Origin: Siphonodentalium dalli
Lineage: Eukaryota; Mollusca; Scaphopoda; Gadilida; Siphonodentaliidae
Direction of reading: 5' to 3'
NCBI GenBank assembly: GCA_032622095.1
Contig: CP136061.1
Coordinates: 1,302,001 to 1,366,000 of the forward strand
DNA length: 64,000 bases
Shown here piece by piece: positions 34,917 to 46,382 of this stretch (positions are counted from its first letter, which is position 1; every line of letters begins with the position of its first letter). A program made the position numbers and the translations under genes. The notes below the pieces were generated by a model. It was given only the letters and a program-made list of their open reading frames with translations. It was not told the DNA's origin and did no database searches.

Positions 34917-35404
34917 TTAAAGGTACTCAATCCGATCAGAGGGTCCCCATCTCAATAGAGTCCAACAACAACAATCCGATCAGAGGGTCCTATATTACTA
35001 TTTCTTTGGCTTATGGGGTAAAACATATTTGATTCGAGTCGAGGAACCCATCAAACAAAGCTCAGAGTTATTATATATTGATTTTTGAAATTTTTTAATT
35101 TCTCAAGATGAGTAGTAATAATTGCCTCCAACTTCGCAATATGCGCGAAATGTGTACACCAAAACACTATTCAAACAGACAAGGATGGATAACTCTAAAA
35201 TCAAGTGGTAATAATAACGCAATTTTGACTGTGTTCTGGGTCAGAAAGTATTCCCGATATTGAAAAATAATAGATTTCTAAAATCGATATCTAAAAAATC
35301 TGAGCTTTGATGTGTGGCTTCCTCGACTCGAATCAAATAGTTTTGACCCCCGAAGCCATTGAAATAGTAATTGAGAGGAGTTTTATCGGATTGAGTACCT
35401 TTAA
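34917..35404. mobile_element. TTAA-type MITE, copy 7
   Basis: TTAAAGGTACTCAATCCGAT at the left and ATCGGATTGAGTACCTTTAA at the right. It is full-length and starts 155 bp after the donor of the exon at 34649. Confidence 0.9.
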
Positions 35405-35675
35405 GAGATGCCACTCTGGTCTGTCCGACCTTGTCCTTGTAGATCCAATATTTACAGTTACACCGCGAAGCTTGATAAATTTATGCTGTTTACTTTAGTT
35501 TTTAATAATGTTGTAGGAAGAATAGTAGGCCTATACCAGGAGAAATGATGCGTGAATCGCAAGAAACACAACTTCTGCATTGTATGTTTTCTGACTTCTA
35601 CTCAGTTCTAGTTCTAACTTCTTGGTCTATCTTTAAACTTAAAGTCGGAAGTTATCTCAGTCGTTATTTATTAAA

Positions 35676-37215
35676 CCTGACGATTATAATCAGGCTATAT
35701 GTCTGATCATGCCACACTACTGTGCCAAGACCTTGGCCTTGATATAGCGTGCCACACTACTGTGCCAACTTTCAAACATGCAAGATAGAGTTGCTCCCCT
35801 TGGTACGGTATGATGACCGAAAGCCCGTCTACCACTGATCTGCATGTTTGTTTTCAATGTTTGTGCGTTTGAAGCATGGTATATGAAGATATATTTGGTA
35901 AAACGGCTTGCAAACATTAAATATAATATGCGACGTGTATGTTGTGCTAATGCAATAGAATCAAAATATTTGAAAGAGCGTACGTGTAATCAAAATTAGA
36001 CTCAGTGGACTACACACCTGACACTTATACTAAAGAGCGTTTTGTTCCATGGCGTGGGAACTTGTAGTTAGATGCAGTTTGATGAAACAATAAATTATAA
36101 CCTTCTTTCTATTTGTATATTAAAGTCACACTGATCAGTGTTACACATTTCAGAGAATCAATTAAATTATATAGCGTAACTGAACATCCTACTTGTCGTG
36201 TAGTTTTGAACTGTTAATTGGTGTTGAACTAGGATAGTGAACCATATAGATAGGGAACCATGGGAAGGCTAATAATACGCTCTTATTTTGACGCTAGCTA
36301 GAGAATAGAAAATTCTAATAAAAAAAACCTCTGTATTTATATAGTTATACAATAAACCAAATTTAATCATTGGTGAGTGTGTTTTTGTCCAGCCTTGAAA
36401 GCCCTTTATTGTAACAATCAGTTGTTTAGTTTACATAGCACGCACTTACTTACATGTATATGTCCCACTGATTGGACGCTCTTTATTTTAGGTAGGCCAT
36501 TGAATAAAGAGCGTTCATTATCTAAACTGATTGAATTACATGATATCGCCAGCCCTTATATTTCTTTAAAGCCTATCACTATAATAAATAAAAGGGCTGG
36601 TGATAGCATATGTAATTTAATCAGTTAGAGAATGGTAGCTCTTTATTCAATGCACTCTAGTTTATTAATTACTTTTAAATGCATTATTAAATATAGGCCT
36701 ATCGGAATAAAATAACCAAAAAGGCTTATGATTCACAAAGAAATTATACAACAGGAAACGCTCTTTATTGCAGATATCATTGTTGATTGTGGGCTACACA
36801 TTAATATATATGCTAGCTAGTACTGGATCGCTCTTTAAGTAAATATGACGATATTTACTAAAACATATATAAGATTTTCGTTCTTTATCATGCAAACAAA
36901 AATGCCAACTAGTTAATCAGTAGCCTAATTGTTCGATTTGGATAACAACCGTGACATTATATATTCAAAATTAAATTAGATAAACGAATACGAATGCTGA
37001 GCATTTTTATTTCAAATGAAGCTGTTGCTATCGTCGCTGTATATCTATTAACATATAGCTCTATACTGAGCCGTTCGTATCGCGTTCACGAGCGCATTCA
37101 GCAATGCTCAAATGAGAGCAGGAAGTGAAGGTTGACATTCTACATCAAGGCCAAGGTCGTTGACACAGTAGTGTGGCATGATCAGACATAATATAGCTAT
37201 AATCAGAGCAAAGCT
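35676..37215. mobile_element. 1.5-kb element with about 70-bp terminal inverted repeats
   Basis: The left terminus GATTATAATCAGGCTATATG, TGATCATGCCACACTACTGT and GACCTTGGCCTTGAT pairs with the right terminus ATCAAGGCCAAGGTC, ACAGTAGTGTGGCATGATCA and ATATAGCTATAATC. Part of the left end is itself duplicated (GCCACACTACTGTGCCAA occurs twice). The interior holds a hairpin (36480-36645) and repeated GCTCTTTA or TAAAGAGC octamers. No coding sequence was recognised. Confidence 0.8.
36480..36645. repeat. Interior hairpin with AAAGAGC ends
   Basis: The left arm (CATTGAATAAAGAGCGTTCA, TCTAAACTGATTGAATTACA, GCCAGCCCTT) pairs with the right arm (AAGGGCTGG, TGTAATTTAATCAGTTAGAG, GCTCTTTATTCAATG). It is embedded in the 35676-37215 element and may be an independent small MITE. 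Confidence 0.75.
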
Positions 37216-38295
37216 CTATAAGGTTTTTTTTAATTAATAATAAAAGTATGACCTGACTCAGTTATCATTGTCATGGATCCTTATGGGCATAATATGGCTG
37301 AATGGGTTAACTCTCACAAACATGTGCTGAGTTAGTGTACACAGGTTTTGAAAATGTCCTTTATTATTCTTATATAGACTCATATCTATATCATTTAGAA
37401 CACATTTATAACTCTATGTGGGTCCTTTATTAGTCCTCGGTACACATGTTTTTTAAATCTCGTTCTAAATGACGTTTAGTTTTCATGACCGTCATGAGTT
37501 CTGTTAGAGAATAATTGTTTACGTTCCAATGATCATTGAAATCAATTGAAAACAATTGACTGAATAGATGATGGCTGCCAGACTTTCAGAAACACAGTTT
37601 AATGAACGGTGTTAGTGCCGACCAGAAACCATGTGTACCCTTGTGTACCTTTCAGCACATTTACAAACCATGTGTACCTTTCAGCAGCTTATTTTGTGAG
37701 AGTGACTCTTCAGCCATAATATGGCTTTAGCCCCGTAAAATTGTTATCCCAGTGTGAGTGACAGACGTATATACGGTACTATATACAGACGGAGTAATTA
37801 TAATTATAATGCAAAATGTAAACATGTGGTTTAATCCATGTAGTGCCAACTCGTCCTTCCAGACACCAAACCATAGTTTATAGCCGCATACTGACTGGCC
37901 CTGGACCTCCAATCAGTCACCAAACCGCACTACACACAATGTTACTTAATTCACACCCAAGGAATGAATCTGATGTGAATTCCATTGGCAATTTCGAGTT
38001 ATATCCCCCCAGAATGCTTGTATTTGTACCGCTATTAGATCCTAAGACCATGTATAGACCCCCCGACATGCAGTTAAATATGCTCTAAATGATATGTATA
38101 TATTCATGTATATATTCCATATACGGTTAATAAAGGACAGCATGAGTAAATTTCAGCGTAAAAACTAAATTGCATCACTCACCTTTTCCGGCCCTGACAC
38201 ACCCACCCACCATCTTGTGTCTGGAGAAAAACAATCTGAAGACCCCCCCCCCCCTCTTGTCAGGGAGGTTATATATTTGGCTAGATCATTGCATG
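37216..38295. other. No supported gene
   Basis: There is a 93-bp stretch with the direct repeats ACCATGTGTACC (about 37628 and 37667) and CCTTTCAGCA. The open frame at 37843-38088 has no acceptor in the right frame and no domain I recognise, so I do not call it. Confidence 0.45.
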
Positions 38296-38818
38296 TCATG
38301 AATCTCTACTCTGACTACGTCCGTATAGAGATCATAATTCACCTGTTCAAATCACGTTCATGTTCTGCCCGGGAAGTTTATAACATTGACAAAAACATTG
38401 TAGCTATAACATATTTATCAGGTAATACCTGTTCCTCGGTAATAATGTACCGGTATTTTACAGTAACTATATGTCCCAGCTCGAGATTGCATGCATGAAC
38501 TATATGTCAAATTGTTGAGCCAAGTCTGACGTGCACCCCTTGCAGTCGTGGAATTTCTTCCGGCTAATCAATGCAATGTTTATTGCGATATCGACTCACA
38601 AACGTGGCAAACAAATCATGTAATCTGAAATTGATACCATGGCCCCTACTGTGAAATAGATCATCATGGAACATGTATACTAACAAAGACATATATTCCC
38701 TGCTCTGTGTCTTGCATGCTATGAAGTTCCCCACCAGAACATAACAAAGTTCCCATATTTTAAACGGGTGGAATATATCATCTCTACGTGCGTAGCCAGA
38801 GTAGAAATTAACGACATG
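38296..38818. mobile_element. Palindromic-ended element, copy 2
   Basis: Left arm GAATCTCTACTCTGACTACG, GATCATAATTCACCTGTTCA. Right arm, inverted, AACGGGTGGAATATATCATC, GCGTAGCCAGAGTAGA. The order and spacing are the same as at 11461-11985. Between the arms the sequence is diverged but recognisable (GTAATAATG, CTCGAGATTGCATG). Confidence 0.7.
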
Positions 38819-39540
38819 GTCTAATAGTTGTCGACCATTCCTATATTCTATAAGAGAGAGATAGAGAGAAATATATTCAGCACATGCACGACAATCGTAC
38901 ATTTTACTACCGTATATATCAGTTGTTATTATTATATTCCTGTCTAAAAAAAAACCTTGTACTCTGTTGTACTATAGATTAAAATAACCACCAACTTATT
39001 GTTAACACACAGGGACCAGAGACAAATAAGATCTAACAGAAACGCAGGCATCGCGAATCGAAAACAAGATAACGACGCTGGAAAAACATGAGGGACAAAT
39101 ACGTCATATAAAAATGGCGGCGCTTCCGGTCGAGATTGGCAACTCGCTAATTCGAGAGCGTTTAGTTCTGTTTGAATAGTCGGCTACACCGACTCAAAGT
39201 TATCGATGTGTACCACTTCACCAGGCATGTCAGCTAGACATCACTCGATATGGGCACAAATTGGCACAAATCCTTAAACGAAAGATTTACCACAACCCCG
39301 AATATAATTATAAGTCTATGATTATTATGTATTGATGGGTATGGGAATTATTTTGAGAGGGGGGGGGGGAGTGGGTGGGGTTGTTGTGATGTGGGGGGGG
39401 GGGGGGCTATGCCTATCACATGGCTCGATTTTATGGGAGGCCAAATTCACATTTAATAATTAATTAATCAATTAATTGCGCTAATAGTTCTATGTAACTA
39501 AACACACCTGCTAATAAATAGGTTTATCCATAACTTTACC
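38819..39540. other. No gene; G-rich tract
   Basis: Single-copy sequence. At 39357-39407 the plus strand has runs of 11 and 14 G separated by GAGTGGGTGGGG-type sequence, which could form a G-quadruplex (inference). Nothing else was recognised. Confidence 0.5.
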
Positions 39541-40017
39541 TTAAAGGTACTCAATCCGTAAAGAGGGTCCCCATCTCAACAGATTCCAACAACAACAATC
39601 CGATCAGAGGGTCCTATATTACTATTTCTTTGGCTTTGGGGGTAACAAATATTTTATTCGAGTCGAGGAACCCATCAAACAAAGCTCAGAGTTATTAGAT
39701 ATTGATTTTTGAAATTTTTTATTAACTCGAGATGAGTACTAACAACTGCCGTAATCTGCTCTGGATGTGTACTCCAAATCTATTCAAACAGACAAGGATG
39801 GATAACTCTAAAATCAAGTGGTAATTTTAACGCAATTTTGACTGAGTTCTGGGCCAGATAGTATTCCCGATAATGAAAAATAATAGATTTCTAAAATCGA
39901 TATCTAACAAATCTGAGCTTTGATGGGTGACTTCCTCGACTCGAATCAAATATTTTTGACCCCCGAAGCCATTGAAATAGTAATTGAGAAGAGTTTTATC
40001 AGATTTAGTACCTTTAA
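39541..40017. mobile_element. TTAA-type MITE, copy 8
   Basis: Left end TTAAAGGTACTCAATCCGTA, right end ATCAGATTTAGTACCTTTAA. The left half, GTAAAGAGGGTCCCCATCTC, matches copy 1 most closely. Its right part from about 39914 is repeated at 51146 as part of the larger duplication. Confidence 0.9.
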
Positions 40018-40462
40018 CTCCTATTAACAAATTATCACCTCTTGTTTTCATTGGTTTGGATGGGTAGGGCGCTAGCCTGACTTCTTTATCAAAATGGCTG
40101 ACTCGCAATAGTATTACCTTCTGTCTTGGTTGGAGCGACTCGTGATAGCATTATATTAACTTCTTTATATATTAGTTGGGACTACTCGCGATATAATTAT
40201 TGGGACAGGGATGCTGATAATATGAAAATAGGGTTTTTCCCCTAATTTAAGTCAATAAGTAAACAATATGAGAGAGTGGCTAAAATGGGACCTTGGCTAA
40301 CTGGGACCTCAAGTCAGGCTAACTGGGACCTTGGCTAACTGGGACCTTCTGGCTAACTGGGACCTTGGCTAACTGGACCTTCAGATATATTATTAATCAT
40401 TTCATTAAAATCAATTGTTATTAAGTCATGAGAAAGTTAAAAACAAATGAAATGTTAACATT

Positions 40463-40741
40463 TTAGATAAATAACATTAAACAAAACAGTAAAAACACAA
40501 TAAAAACACTATACAAGTCTGCTGGTTTTGCAGTTCTGTGTAGCACGATGGAGGCTGTAGCACTGTATCTGCATGTATATACCCATACTGGTATGCTGTA
40601 TTTGCTCTCTGTCACCCATGTCACGCATGTCTGGTTCTTCAACTGGTGAGAATACCTGAGTGCATTCTCTGTCACGCCTGTCTGGTTCTGTAACTGGTGC
40701 GAATAACTGAGCGTATTCTCGTTGAAGGAAGGTGTGTTAAC
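40463..40741 (-). pseudogene. MULE-element second exon, part downstream of the retrotransposon
   Basis: Read leftwards from the acceptor CAG (complement of 40742-40744), the frame gives VNTPSFNENTLSYSHQLQNQ, TGVTENALRYSHQLKNQTC and VTWVTESKYS, then runs to a stop at 40463. The motif ENxLxYSHQLxNQT occurs twice. This piece contains one complete copy of the 111-bp target duplication. It matches the uninterrupted exon at 51696-51974. I do not recognise a domain. Confidence 0.6.
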
Positions 40742-40757
40742 CTGAAAATAAATTATA
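40647..40757. repeat. 111-bp target-site duplication, retrotransposon copy A, 3' side
   Basis: The sequence from TGAGAATACCTGAGTGCATT to GAAAATAAATTATA is repeated without a mismatch at 45859-45969 on the other side of the element. The uninterrupted target is present once at the corresponding place in 51883-51993. The flanking base differs on each side (GGTGAG against TTTGAG), which fixes the limits. Confidence 0.92.
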
Positions 40758-41501
40758 TATATATATTCTTTATTTCCTCCATTCATGGAGATATTTAGAG
40801 AATGCATACAATTAATATAAATTATAAGAACATAAACAGGTAACAAAAGTCAACATATTTACAGTCATCATCTAAGTGGTGAACATGAGAATTACATACA
40901 TGATTTCCATTTGCAACAACCATACACATAGAAGCATTCATACTAACAGACACACATCTATAACATTGGAGAATTACATGCATGACTTCCATTTATAACA
41001 AACAAACTCCCAGAAGCATTCATACTAACAGACACACACAAAACATTGGCGAATTACATGCATGAAGTATTCATACTAACAGACACACATTCGTTATATG
41101 TATAGACAGAGACAGACGACCAGAATGGCAATGTAGCGTTATCGTGTAATGGAATGAACATATGGTCAAATATATAATTGGCTCTCCACGACAGGCTAAA
41201 TGTGATGTGTTATTATACGGTTATATAGATCTTTATATATAAAGAACTGGGACCAGAGAAATAGCATACTCCGAGACGACCAAGCCGGAGTTGGACCCAA
41301 ATCGGGGATCTCTCTCTCTGGAAGACCCACAAACGCCAATGCCTTTGTGCAGTCTTACCGACTCGGAGCCAACCATTTCCCCAGCACCACTCAAGTATAT
41401 ATATTTACTCATTTGTCGTGTCTTCGGATTCTATGGATTCTATGAGTTATGTATAGCATTATGTCATTACTAGCGTATACTATAAATTGTTTAACTACAA
41501 T

Positions 41502-44500
41502 TCAAACAGAGAGGCAATGATATTCTTCCCATAGTTTACAAGTGCAATTAATTATGAAATTTGCAAAGTCGTTGATATCTTCGACATAAGAGGCAATTTC
41601 TTCAAATTTTGCCGTCAAGAAGAATAATAATTTATCTTCATCTGAAAGAGAATCAAAGCGTATGTAAATTTGAACTCCATATCTACACAAAACAGAAAAT
41701 TCTATTTCGTCACGGATACACGTTAATGAGGAACACTGGACTATTGCATGCCGCATGTAGCCGGAGTACGCGCGAGAGCAATTTGAACAAATACCTGTAT
41801 CACACGGAACGCAGGAGAATTGTATAATTTGTGCCATTTTGTAATAAGACAATTTATTTTCTGGAAACAGGCGGCACAATTTCCACAGATGCGAGACTTC
41901 GAACGTGGTCTGAATCTTCGAGAATCGAATTAGGGAGTTATCAGCATGAATTCTCTCGGACCAGGCCGCGCTCTCAGTCTCATTAATGAGAGCTTTAGTT
42001 AATTGTTTCCATTTCTCTTTAGAAGGAAATACTGATTCCTTCAAATACAGACGCAAGTAGTCTACCAGTTTGTATTTATTCATTGTTACCATGATATCGG
42101 AGGAGAAATTTTTACAAGAAGTAGTTGGAGCAAGTGCGTGTTGATAAAGACGGAAAATGAAAATTTCCTTGGCAGTTTTAATTTGTTCCAGATTACACAT
42201 TGAACTAAGGAACGATAGTTTTCGTTTATCTATATAGCTCATAAATAGGGTGAACTCCTATGAGCCCATGGACGATAACTGTTCTAGCACGCGTAGGTAA
42301 ACCCTGAACCTGTTTCAGACAAAATATATGGCATTTTTCAAGAGCTTCCTCATGTTTATGTGCCAGGTTCCATAGTAATTCTGCGCCAAATAGCGACTTT
42401 GAGAGGACAATAGATTCGTATATTGTCTTACAGCTCAGTGGCGTTATCCCACCGGCGTAAAGGCCAGCATTAGATAACATGAGATAGGTGCCCCTGATTT
42501 TGCGACAAATTGTATCTACAAATGCACCATTTAAATCATACTTATTTAAAGGAATACCAAGATGGGTAACTTCTTCCACTTCCGGTATTACAGATGGTCC
42601 AATATGCCATCTACGGTCAGTTTTGTTTGCACGCGCCTTAGATTCATTGAATACAATAACGGAACATTTTGATGGGTTGTACATATAGCGCCACACCGTG
42701 CTGTAACGGTAGCAGATGTCGCAAAGATTACGTAACCCAGTCATAGTAAGTGAAAGTAATAACATATCGTCAGCTAGCGTTGGGCTGGAACAATCTATAC
42801 CATATAAGTTTAGACCATTTCTTGAGTTCCTCAGCTGTAGTATGAGGTCGTTCACATAGATCATATAGTATGAAGGGGATAATATTCCCCCCTGCCTTGC
42901 TCCTTGACACACTGTGAACCAACGGGATGATGTACCGTTATACCTAACTGAACATTGGACATCAGATATCAGGCTATGTATAAGAGAAAACGAGAGGCCT
43001 TGAATGCCGCGATCATATAGTTTGTACAACAACCCGTTGATCCACACCGTGTCAAAGGCCTTCATTGCGTCCAGGAAACATGCGTACATTTTGTGACCAA
43101 CATCTTTAGCATAATCAATACATTCTAGTGTCATGTACGACACCATATTTGAGCTCAAACATTTTTGGAACCCGTGCTGCAATGGGTCAACTTCTAGAGT
43201 ACGGGGAGAGAATTTCTCGATTCGGTTCAGAAGCACACGTTCAGTAATTTTGTATAGGGCAGGCATCAATGTAATTGCTCTATAGTTATTAAAGTCATCT
43301 TTGCTTTTGGAACCGCATTTGTGTAGAGTTATAATTATTCCTTTCTTTGCATTTTTTGGAACTTTACCATATTTAAATATTCCGGATAAGCAGGTTGATA
43401 AAATATTTGTGAGTAAGTCGCTGCCGTATATAATATGCTCCTATGCTACGTTATCCCACCCTACAGCTTTATTTAAGCTTAGAGACTTATACACAGATTT
43501 GAGTTCTTGACATGTAACTGGGAAGAGAATGAGTTTATCAATAGAAGAAGGTGCCTTTTCTTGTATTATGTCATTGACAAAACTATTTACTGAGGTATAA
43601 TGCGTTTGATCAAATTCTTCTGAGGTCAGTGGCGTATATAATTGTTCAAAGTAATCACCCCATGCGCACACAATGTCTTCAGGGTCCCTTAAGAGTTTTC
43701 CATCGTGATGAAACATATTATTGGGGCTGACTCGTTTAGACCGTTTCAGATTGAATAACCTAAAGAATGAGTCGTGGTCAACTTCAGCTTTGTGATCAAT
43801 TTCATGATTTATTTCCTGAATGTACTTATAAGATTTCAAACGATACAACCTTCGAAAGTGTACCTTTGCGTTTTTATAGTTTGTGTAGCTTATAGCACCA
43901 GAGCAAGCACGGGGTCGGCCATCCCTGATCCAAATAGATCGATACTTTTTCATTTCTTTATGCAAGCTATTAAGTTCTTTATTCCAGAACGGTTTGAGGT
44001 GTTTTGAGAACCTCTTGCGGGATATCCACTGATCAGATGCATATGTTATTGCGTTTACAATCTCATTATATATAACATCAACTTCAGATACGTTAATAAT
44101 GTCAGTTTTACTATCACATTGCTTTAAGTCAAGAGCATTGCGATAATTTTGCAAAATTGAAGGGTCTGATTTAACTTTTTTCCAATTTGGTTTAGAGTTA
44201 TTGTTCGTGACGTTGTAAATGCCGTGATTGTCAACTGGAAATTGCATTGTGAACAAAATTGGGCGATGATTTGACACATTTAGGGAATCGTCATCGATGA
44301 CATTGATGTCTGGTATAAGGGCTGAGTCTTCAGTGGGAATCAAAACGTGATCAATAACTGTGCCGTTATTACTATTGCACGGAATACACGTAGAACTATT
44401 TGGGTATCTGCATCTCGAGTGATTCACAGAGAAACATTTTAGCGCTTTGACAAATTTCTTGAATGCAGAATTCCTTGGACCCTTTTTGTCCGGATTTGCA

Positions 44501-45144
44501 TTAAAGTCTCCCATCATAATTATTTTGCCCAGCGAACTATATGTATCGAAAACAGTGCTGACCTTTTGCAAATACTCTTTGTAAAAGTCAAGAGTGTGAT
44601 TTGTAGAAGGAAGGTATATCTGGAAGATATATAGATACTGATGTCGGCTAATTTGCATCTGAATGCCAGCAATCCTATCATCTGGAATTTGAAGAGCGGT
44701 AACGTATTTTGCGTATTTTTTATGCCACATAAGTAGAACACCGCCGGAATATCTACCCCTCTGCATGGGTAGACGTTGCGAGGCGTCACAGACAACGTGA
44801 TAATCATATTGCTTACTGATACATTGCGCATAATCTGCATTGTGTTCATGTAGCCAGTGTTCACTGACACCTACCACATCGACATGATTAAATTCAAGAA
44901 ATCTTGTTAGGTAAGCTGAAGAGCTCATTAGGCCTGTGGCATTCCATGTTAGGAAGCTCCGTTTTAATTGGCTACAGTTATTGGACGTCATGATAATATA
45001 TGTGGTGCTCAAATACGGCGGTACATATTGTGATATATAATTTAGAGATACATGAATACACAATGTCGATAGTAGGCACAGCAATAAACCTATTATAGTA
45101 AAATACGACTTATGGTGTAGGTTAGAATGACAGGGTGGTGACAT
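41502..45144 (-). pseudogene. Retrotransposon A ORF2: endonuclease-reverse transcriptase, two lesions
   Basis: ORF2 starts MSPPCHSNLHHKSYF at 45144. A later Met (MTSNNCSQLKRS) is an alternative start just before the endonuclease. Endonuclease motifs in order are LTWNATGLMSS, VSEHWLH, MGDFNANP, DHVLIP and SNHRPILF, the APE-type set. Reverse transcriptase motifs are NNYRAITLMPALYKI, QHGFQKC, FLDAMKAFDTVW (motif A), ARQGGILSPSYYMIYVNDL (motif B) and TLADDMLLLS (motif C with the DD pair). The C-terminus has CVPCDTGICSNC...HAIVQC, a zinc-type motif. Compared with copy B, TAC became TAG at 43441-43443, and an extra A near 42243-42245 shifts the frame after VHGLIGVHPI, so the tail continues as MSYIDKRK in the next frame. 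B also has Gly where A has Cys in the HKGGSKSK segment. Confidence 0.92.
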
Positions 45145-45203
45145 GATATTACTTCGTGTTAATACAATTAATAGTGCTCACTATAGGCAAGCAATCAATC
45201 AAA

Positions 45204-45842
45204 CTAATCATAATAACGGCGTTCTTCTTCACGCTTTGTTGTATGCTCGTTGTAAGGTATCCATTTCCGACAATAAATCCGATTTGCCCAAAAATACCTG
45301 CTTGTAACTTGATCAACTTGAGATTCACAGACATTGATTCTAGTCGAGTTATTTGACATTAACAGAATTTTGGTGAATGAAATGTCATTTTGCGTCAGAA
45401 CGTCCTTCAAGTCATAGACTGTCACTTCATCAACAAAGTTGCTAACAAAAACTTTAGCTGTTTTCAGTGGTTCATCAAGTCTCTGTCTAAAAACACGATC
45501 CTTGTTAATTGTTCTGGAATACGTTTCGTTCGTTTCACGGGTTTCGCTACTGTGGTCGGAATTATCGACAGGGATGCTGTTTATAGAGGCGTCTGCTGAT
45601 TGGTTGTTAATGTGAACACTTGTGGATTTCTGGTTATCCTCCTTATACATATACGAATTTGGTTGAGGTCTCTGTTGAATAGAAGTGCAAAGCACCTTAA
45701 CACTATTAATCAGCTCTGTTTGGGAATTCATTGACCCAGTATGTGATTTCGACACACTTTCAATCATGGTCTGTAGTTTACTGCACGTCTCGTTAGTGTG
45801 GCGTCGGAATTCTTGCTGCATTCTGTCTGTATTCTGTTTCAT
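45204..45842 (-). CDS. Retrotransposon A ORF1: coiled coil plus RRM-like protein
   Basis: The 212-residue ORF starts MKQNTDRMQQEFRRHTNETC. I chose this Met because it is the first inside the element, 17 nt from its 5' end. The longer frame to 45887 borrows target sequence. Residues about 1-60 are hydrophilic with heptad-like spacing, probably a coiled coil. A Ser/Asn-rich linker follows, and then TAKVFVSNFVDEVTVYDLKD, ISFTKILLMSNNS and RYFWANRIYCRKWIPY. That last part resembles the RRM-like domain found in ORF1 proteins of several non-LTR elements (family knowledge). It presumably binds element RNA. It is identical in protein to copy B and intact. Confidence 0.85.
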   Translation of the reverse strand: MKQNTDRMQQEFRRHTNETCSKLQTMIESVSKSHTGSMNSQTELINSVKVLCTSIQQRPQPNSYMYKEDNQKSTSVHINNQSADASINSIPVDNSDHSSETRETNETYSRTINKDRVFRQRLDEPLKTAKVFVSNFVDEVTVYDLKDVLTQNDISFTKILLMSNNSTRINVCESQVDQVTSRYFWANRIYCRKWIPYNEHTTKREEERRYYD

Positions 45843-45858
45843 TGTTTCCAACACGTTT

Positions 45859-45969
45859 TGAGAATACCTGAGTGCATTCTCTGTCACGCCTGTCTGGTTC
45901 TGTAACTGGTGCGAATAACTGAGCGTATTCTCGTTGAAGGAAGGTGTGTTAACCTGAAAATAAATTATA
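45859..45969. repeat. 111-bp target-site duplication, retrotransposon copy A, 5' side
   Basis: Identical to 40647-40757. On the minus strand it begins just after the splice junction side of the MULE exon and runs directly into the element's 5' end, AAAACGTGTTGGAAACAATG, keeping an open frame into ORF1. Confidence 0.92.
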
Positions 45970-46172
45970 GTTGATTTGAAATTTTGACATTTAGTTCTGC
46001 TCTTTATTAATTATGCTTCATTGTTTATTTATTATTTTGTAAATTTGTAAATCAATAACAATAAATATTTCAATTCATTTGTATTTTTAAATGAATAATA
46101 ATAAATATTTAAATTCATTCATTTTTTTTTTATTATTTGATTTTTATTTATTTGATTTAAAATATAGCTTAC

Positions 46173-46382
46173 CTTCTTGTAGTCAAGCTTGGTCTTTCTA
46201 GACATTAAAATGAAGCACAACGGTAGCTGCTTCAAGTTGGGACCATATCTCACAAAGGCATGGATAGATAACAGTTGACTGAAAGGCTTGTCCACAACAT
46301 AACATGTTCCGTCTATGTACCATGCCCTGGGACTTGCCAGGGTCTCAAGCTGTCCATATGTTGTCTTTACTGTTAAATACAC
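46173..46382 (-). pseudogene. MULE transposase exon fragment, copy 1
   Basis: It reads [40 protein letters not shown] and [20 protein letters not shown], then RKTKLDYKK, where a consensus donor GTAAGC follows (complement of 46167-46172). W-Y-(I/L)-D-G-T-F...PF.QL.SIH.F.R......VPL.F.LMS....DY is the first catalytic-Asp region of the MULE DDE domain of FLYWCH-type invertebrate transposases, as I recall the family. Here Phe after DGT is Cys, while copy 2 has Phe. The remaining DDE region is missing. An in-frame TGA lies just upstream. Confidence 0.8.

Larger units (their letters stand above)
40758..45858 (-). mobile_element. Non-LTR retrotransposon, copy A (5,101 bp)
   Basis: It inserted in the MULE-element exon. 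It has a 16-nt 5' UTR, ORF1, a 59-nt gap, ORF2 (APE-type endonuclease, reverse transcriptase, C-terminal zinc motif) and a 744-nt 3' region. Its 3' end has AATAAA (complement of 40769-40774) 11 nt before a short TA tail. The tail is a simple TA run, not poly-A. It is flanked by a perfect 111-bp direct repeat. Copy A is inactivated by a nonsense codon and a one-base insertion in ORF2. The clade (CR1/L2/Jockey-like group) is not resolved from reading alone. Confidence 0.9.

Noticed and set aside
35405..35500. Third MITE-adjacent exon after copy 7 (DPIFTVTPRSLINL)
   Set aside because: The acceptor-like CTTGTAG fits no phase that continues from the exon ending at 34761 without a rapid stop, and no donor follows.
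37843..38088. 81-residue plus-strand frame (YPPRMLVFVPLLDPKTMYRP)
   Set aside because: There is no domain, and the acceptor-like CTTCCAG at about 37861 would need a frame that stops quickly. It could be chance.
45843..45887. N-terminal extension of ORF1 (MTENALRYSQNVLET)
   Set aside because: These codons are in the duplicated target, not in the element. The element's own first Met is at 45842. The extension is discussed as a possible fusion instead.
40647..45969. Interpreting the 111-bp direct repeats as LTRs
   Set aside because: The same sequence occurs once, without an element, at 51883-51993. The coding content is endonuclease plus reverse transcriptase of non-LTR type, without integrase or protease.
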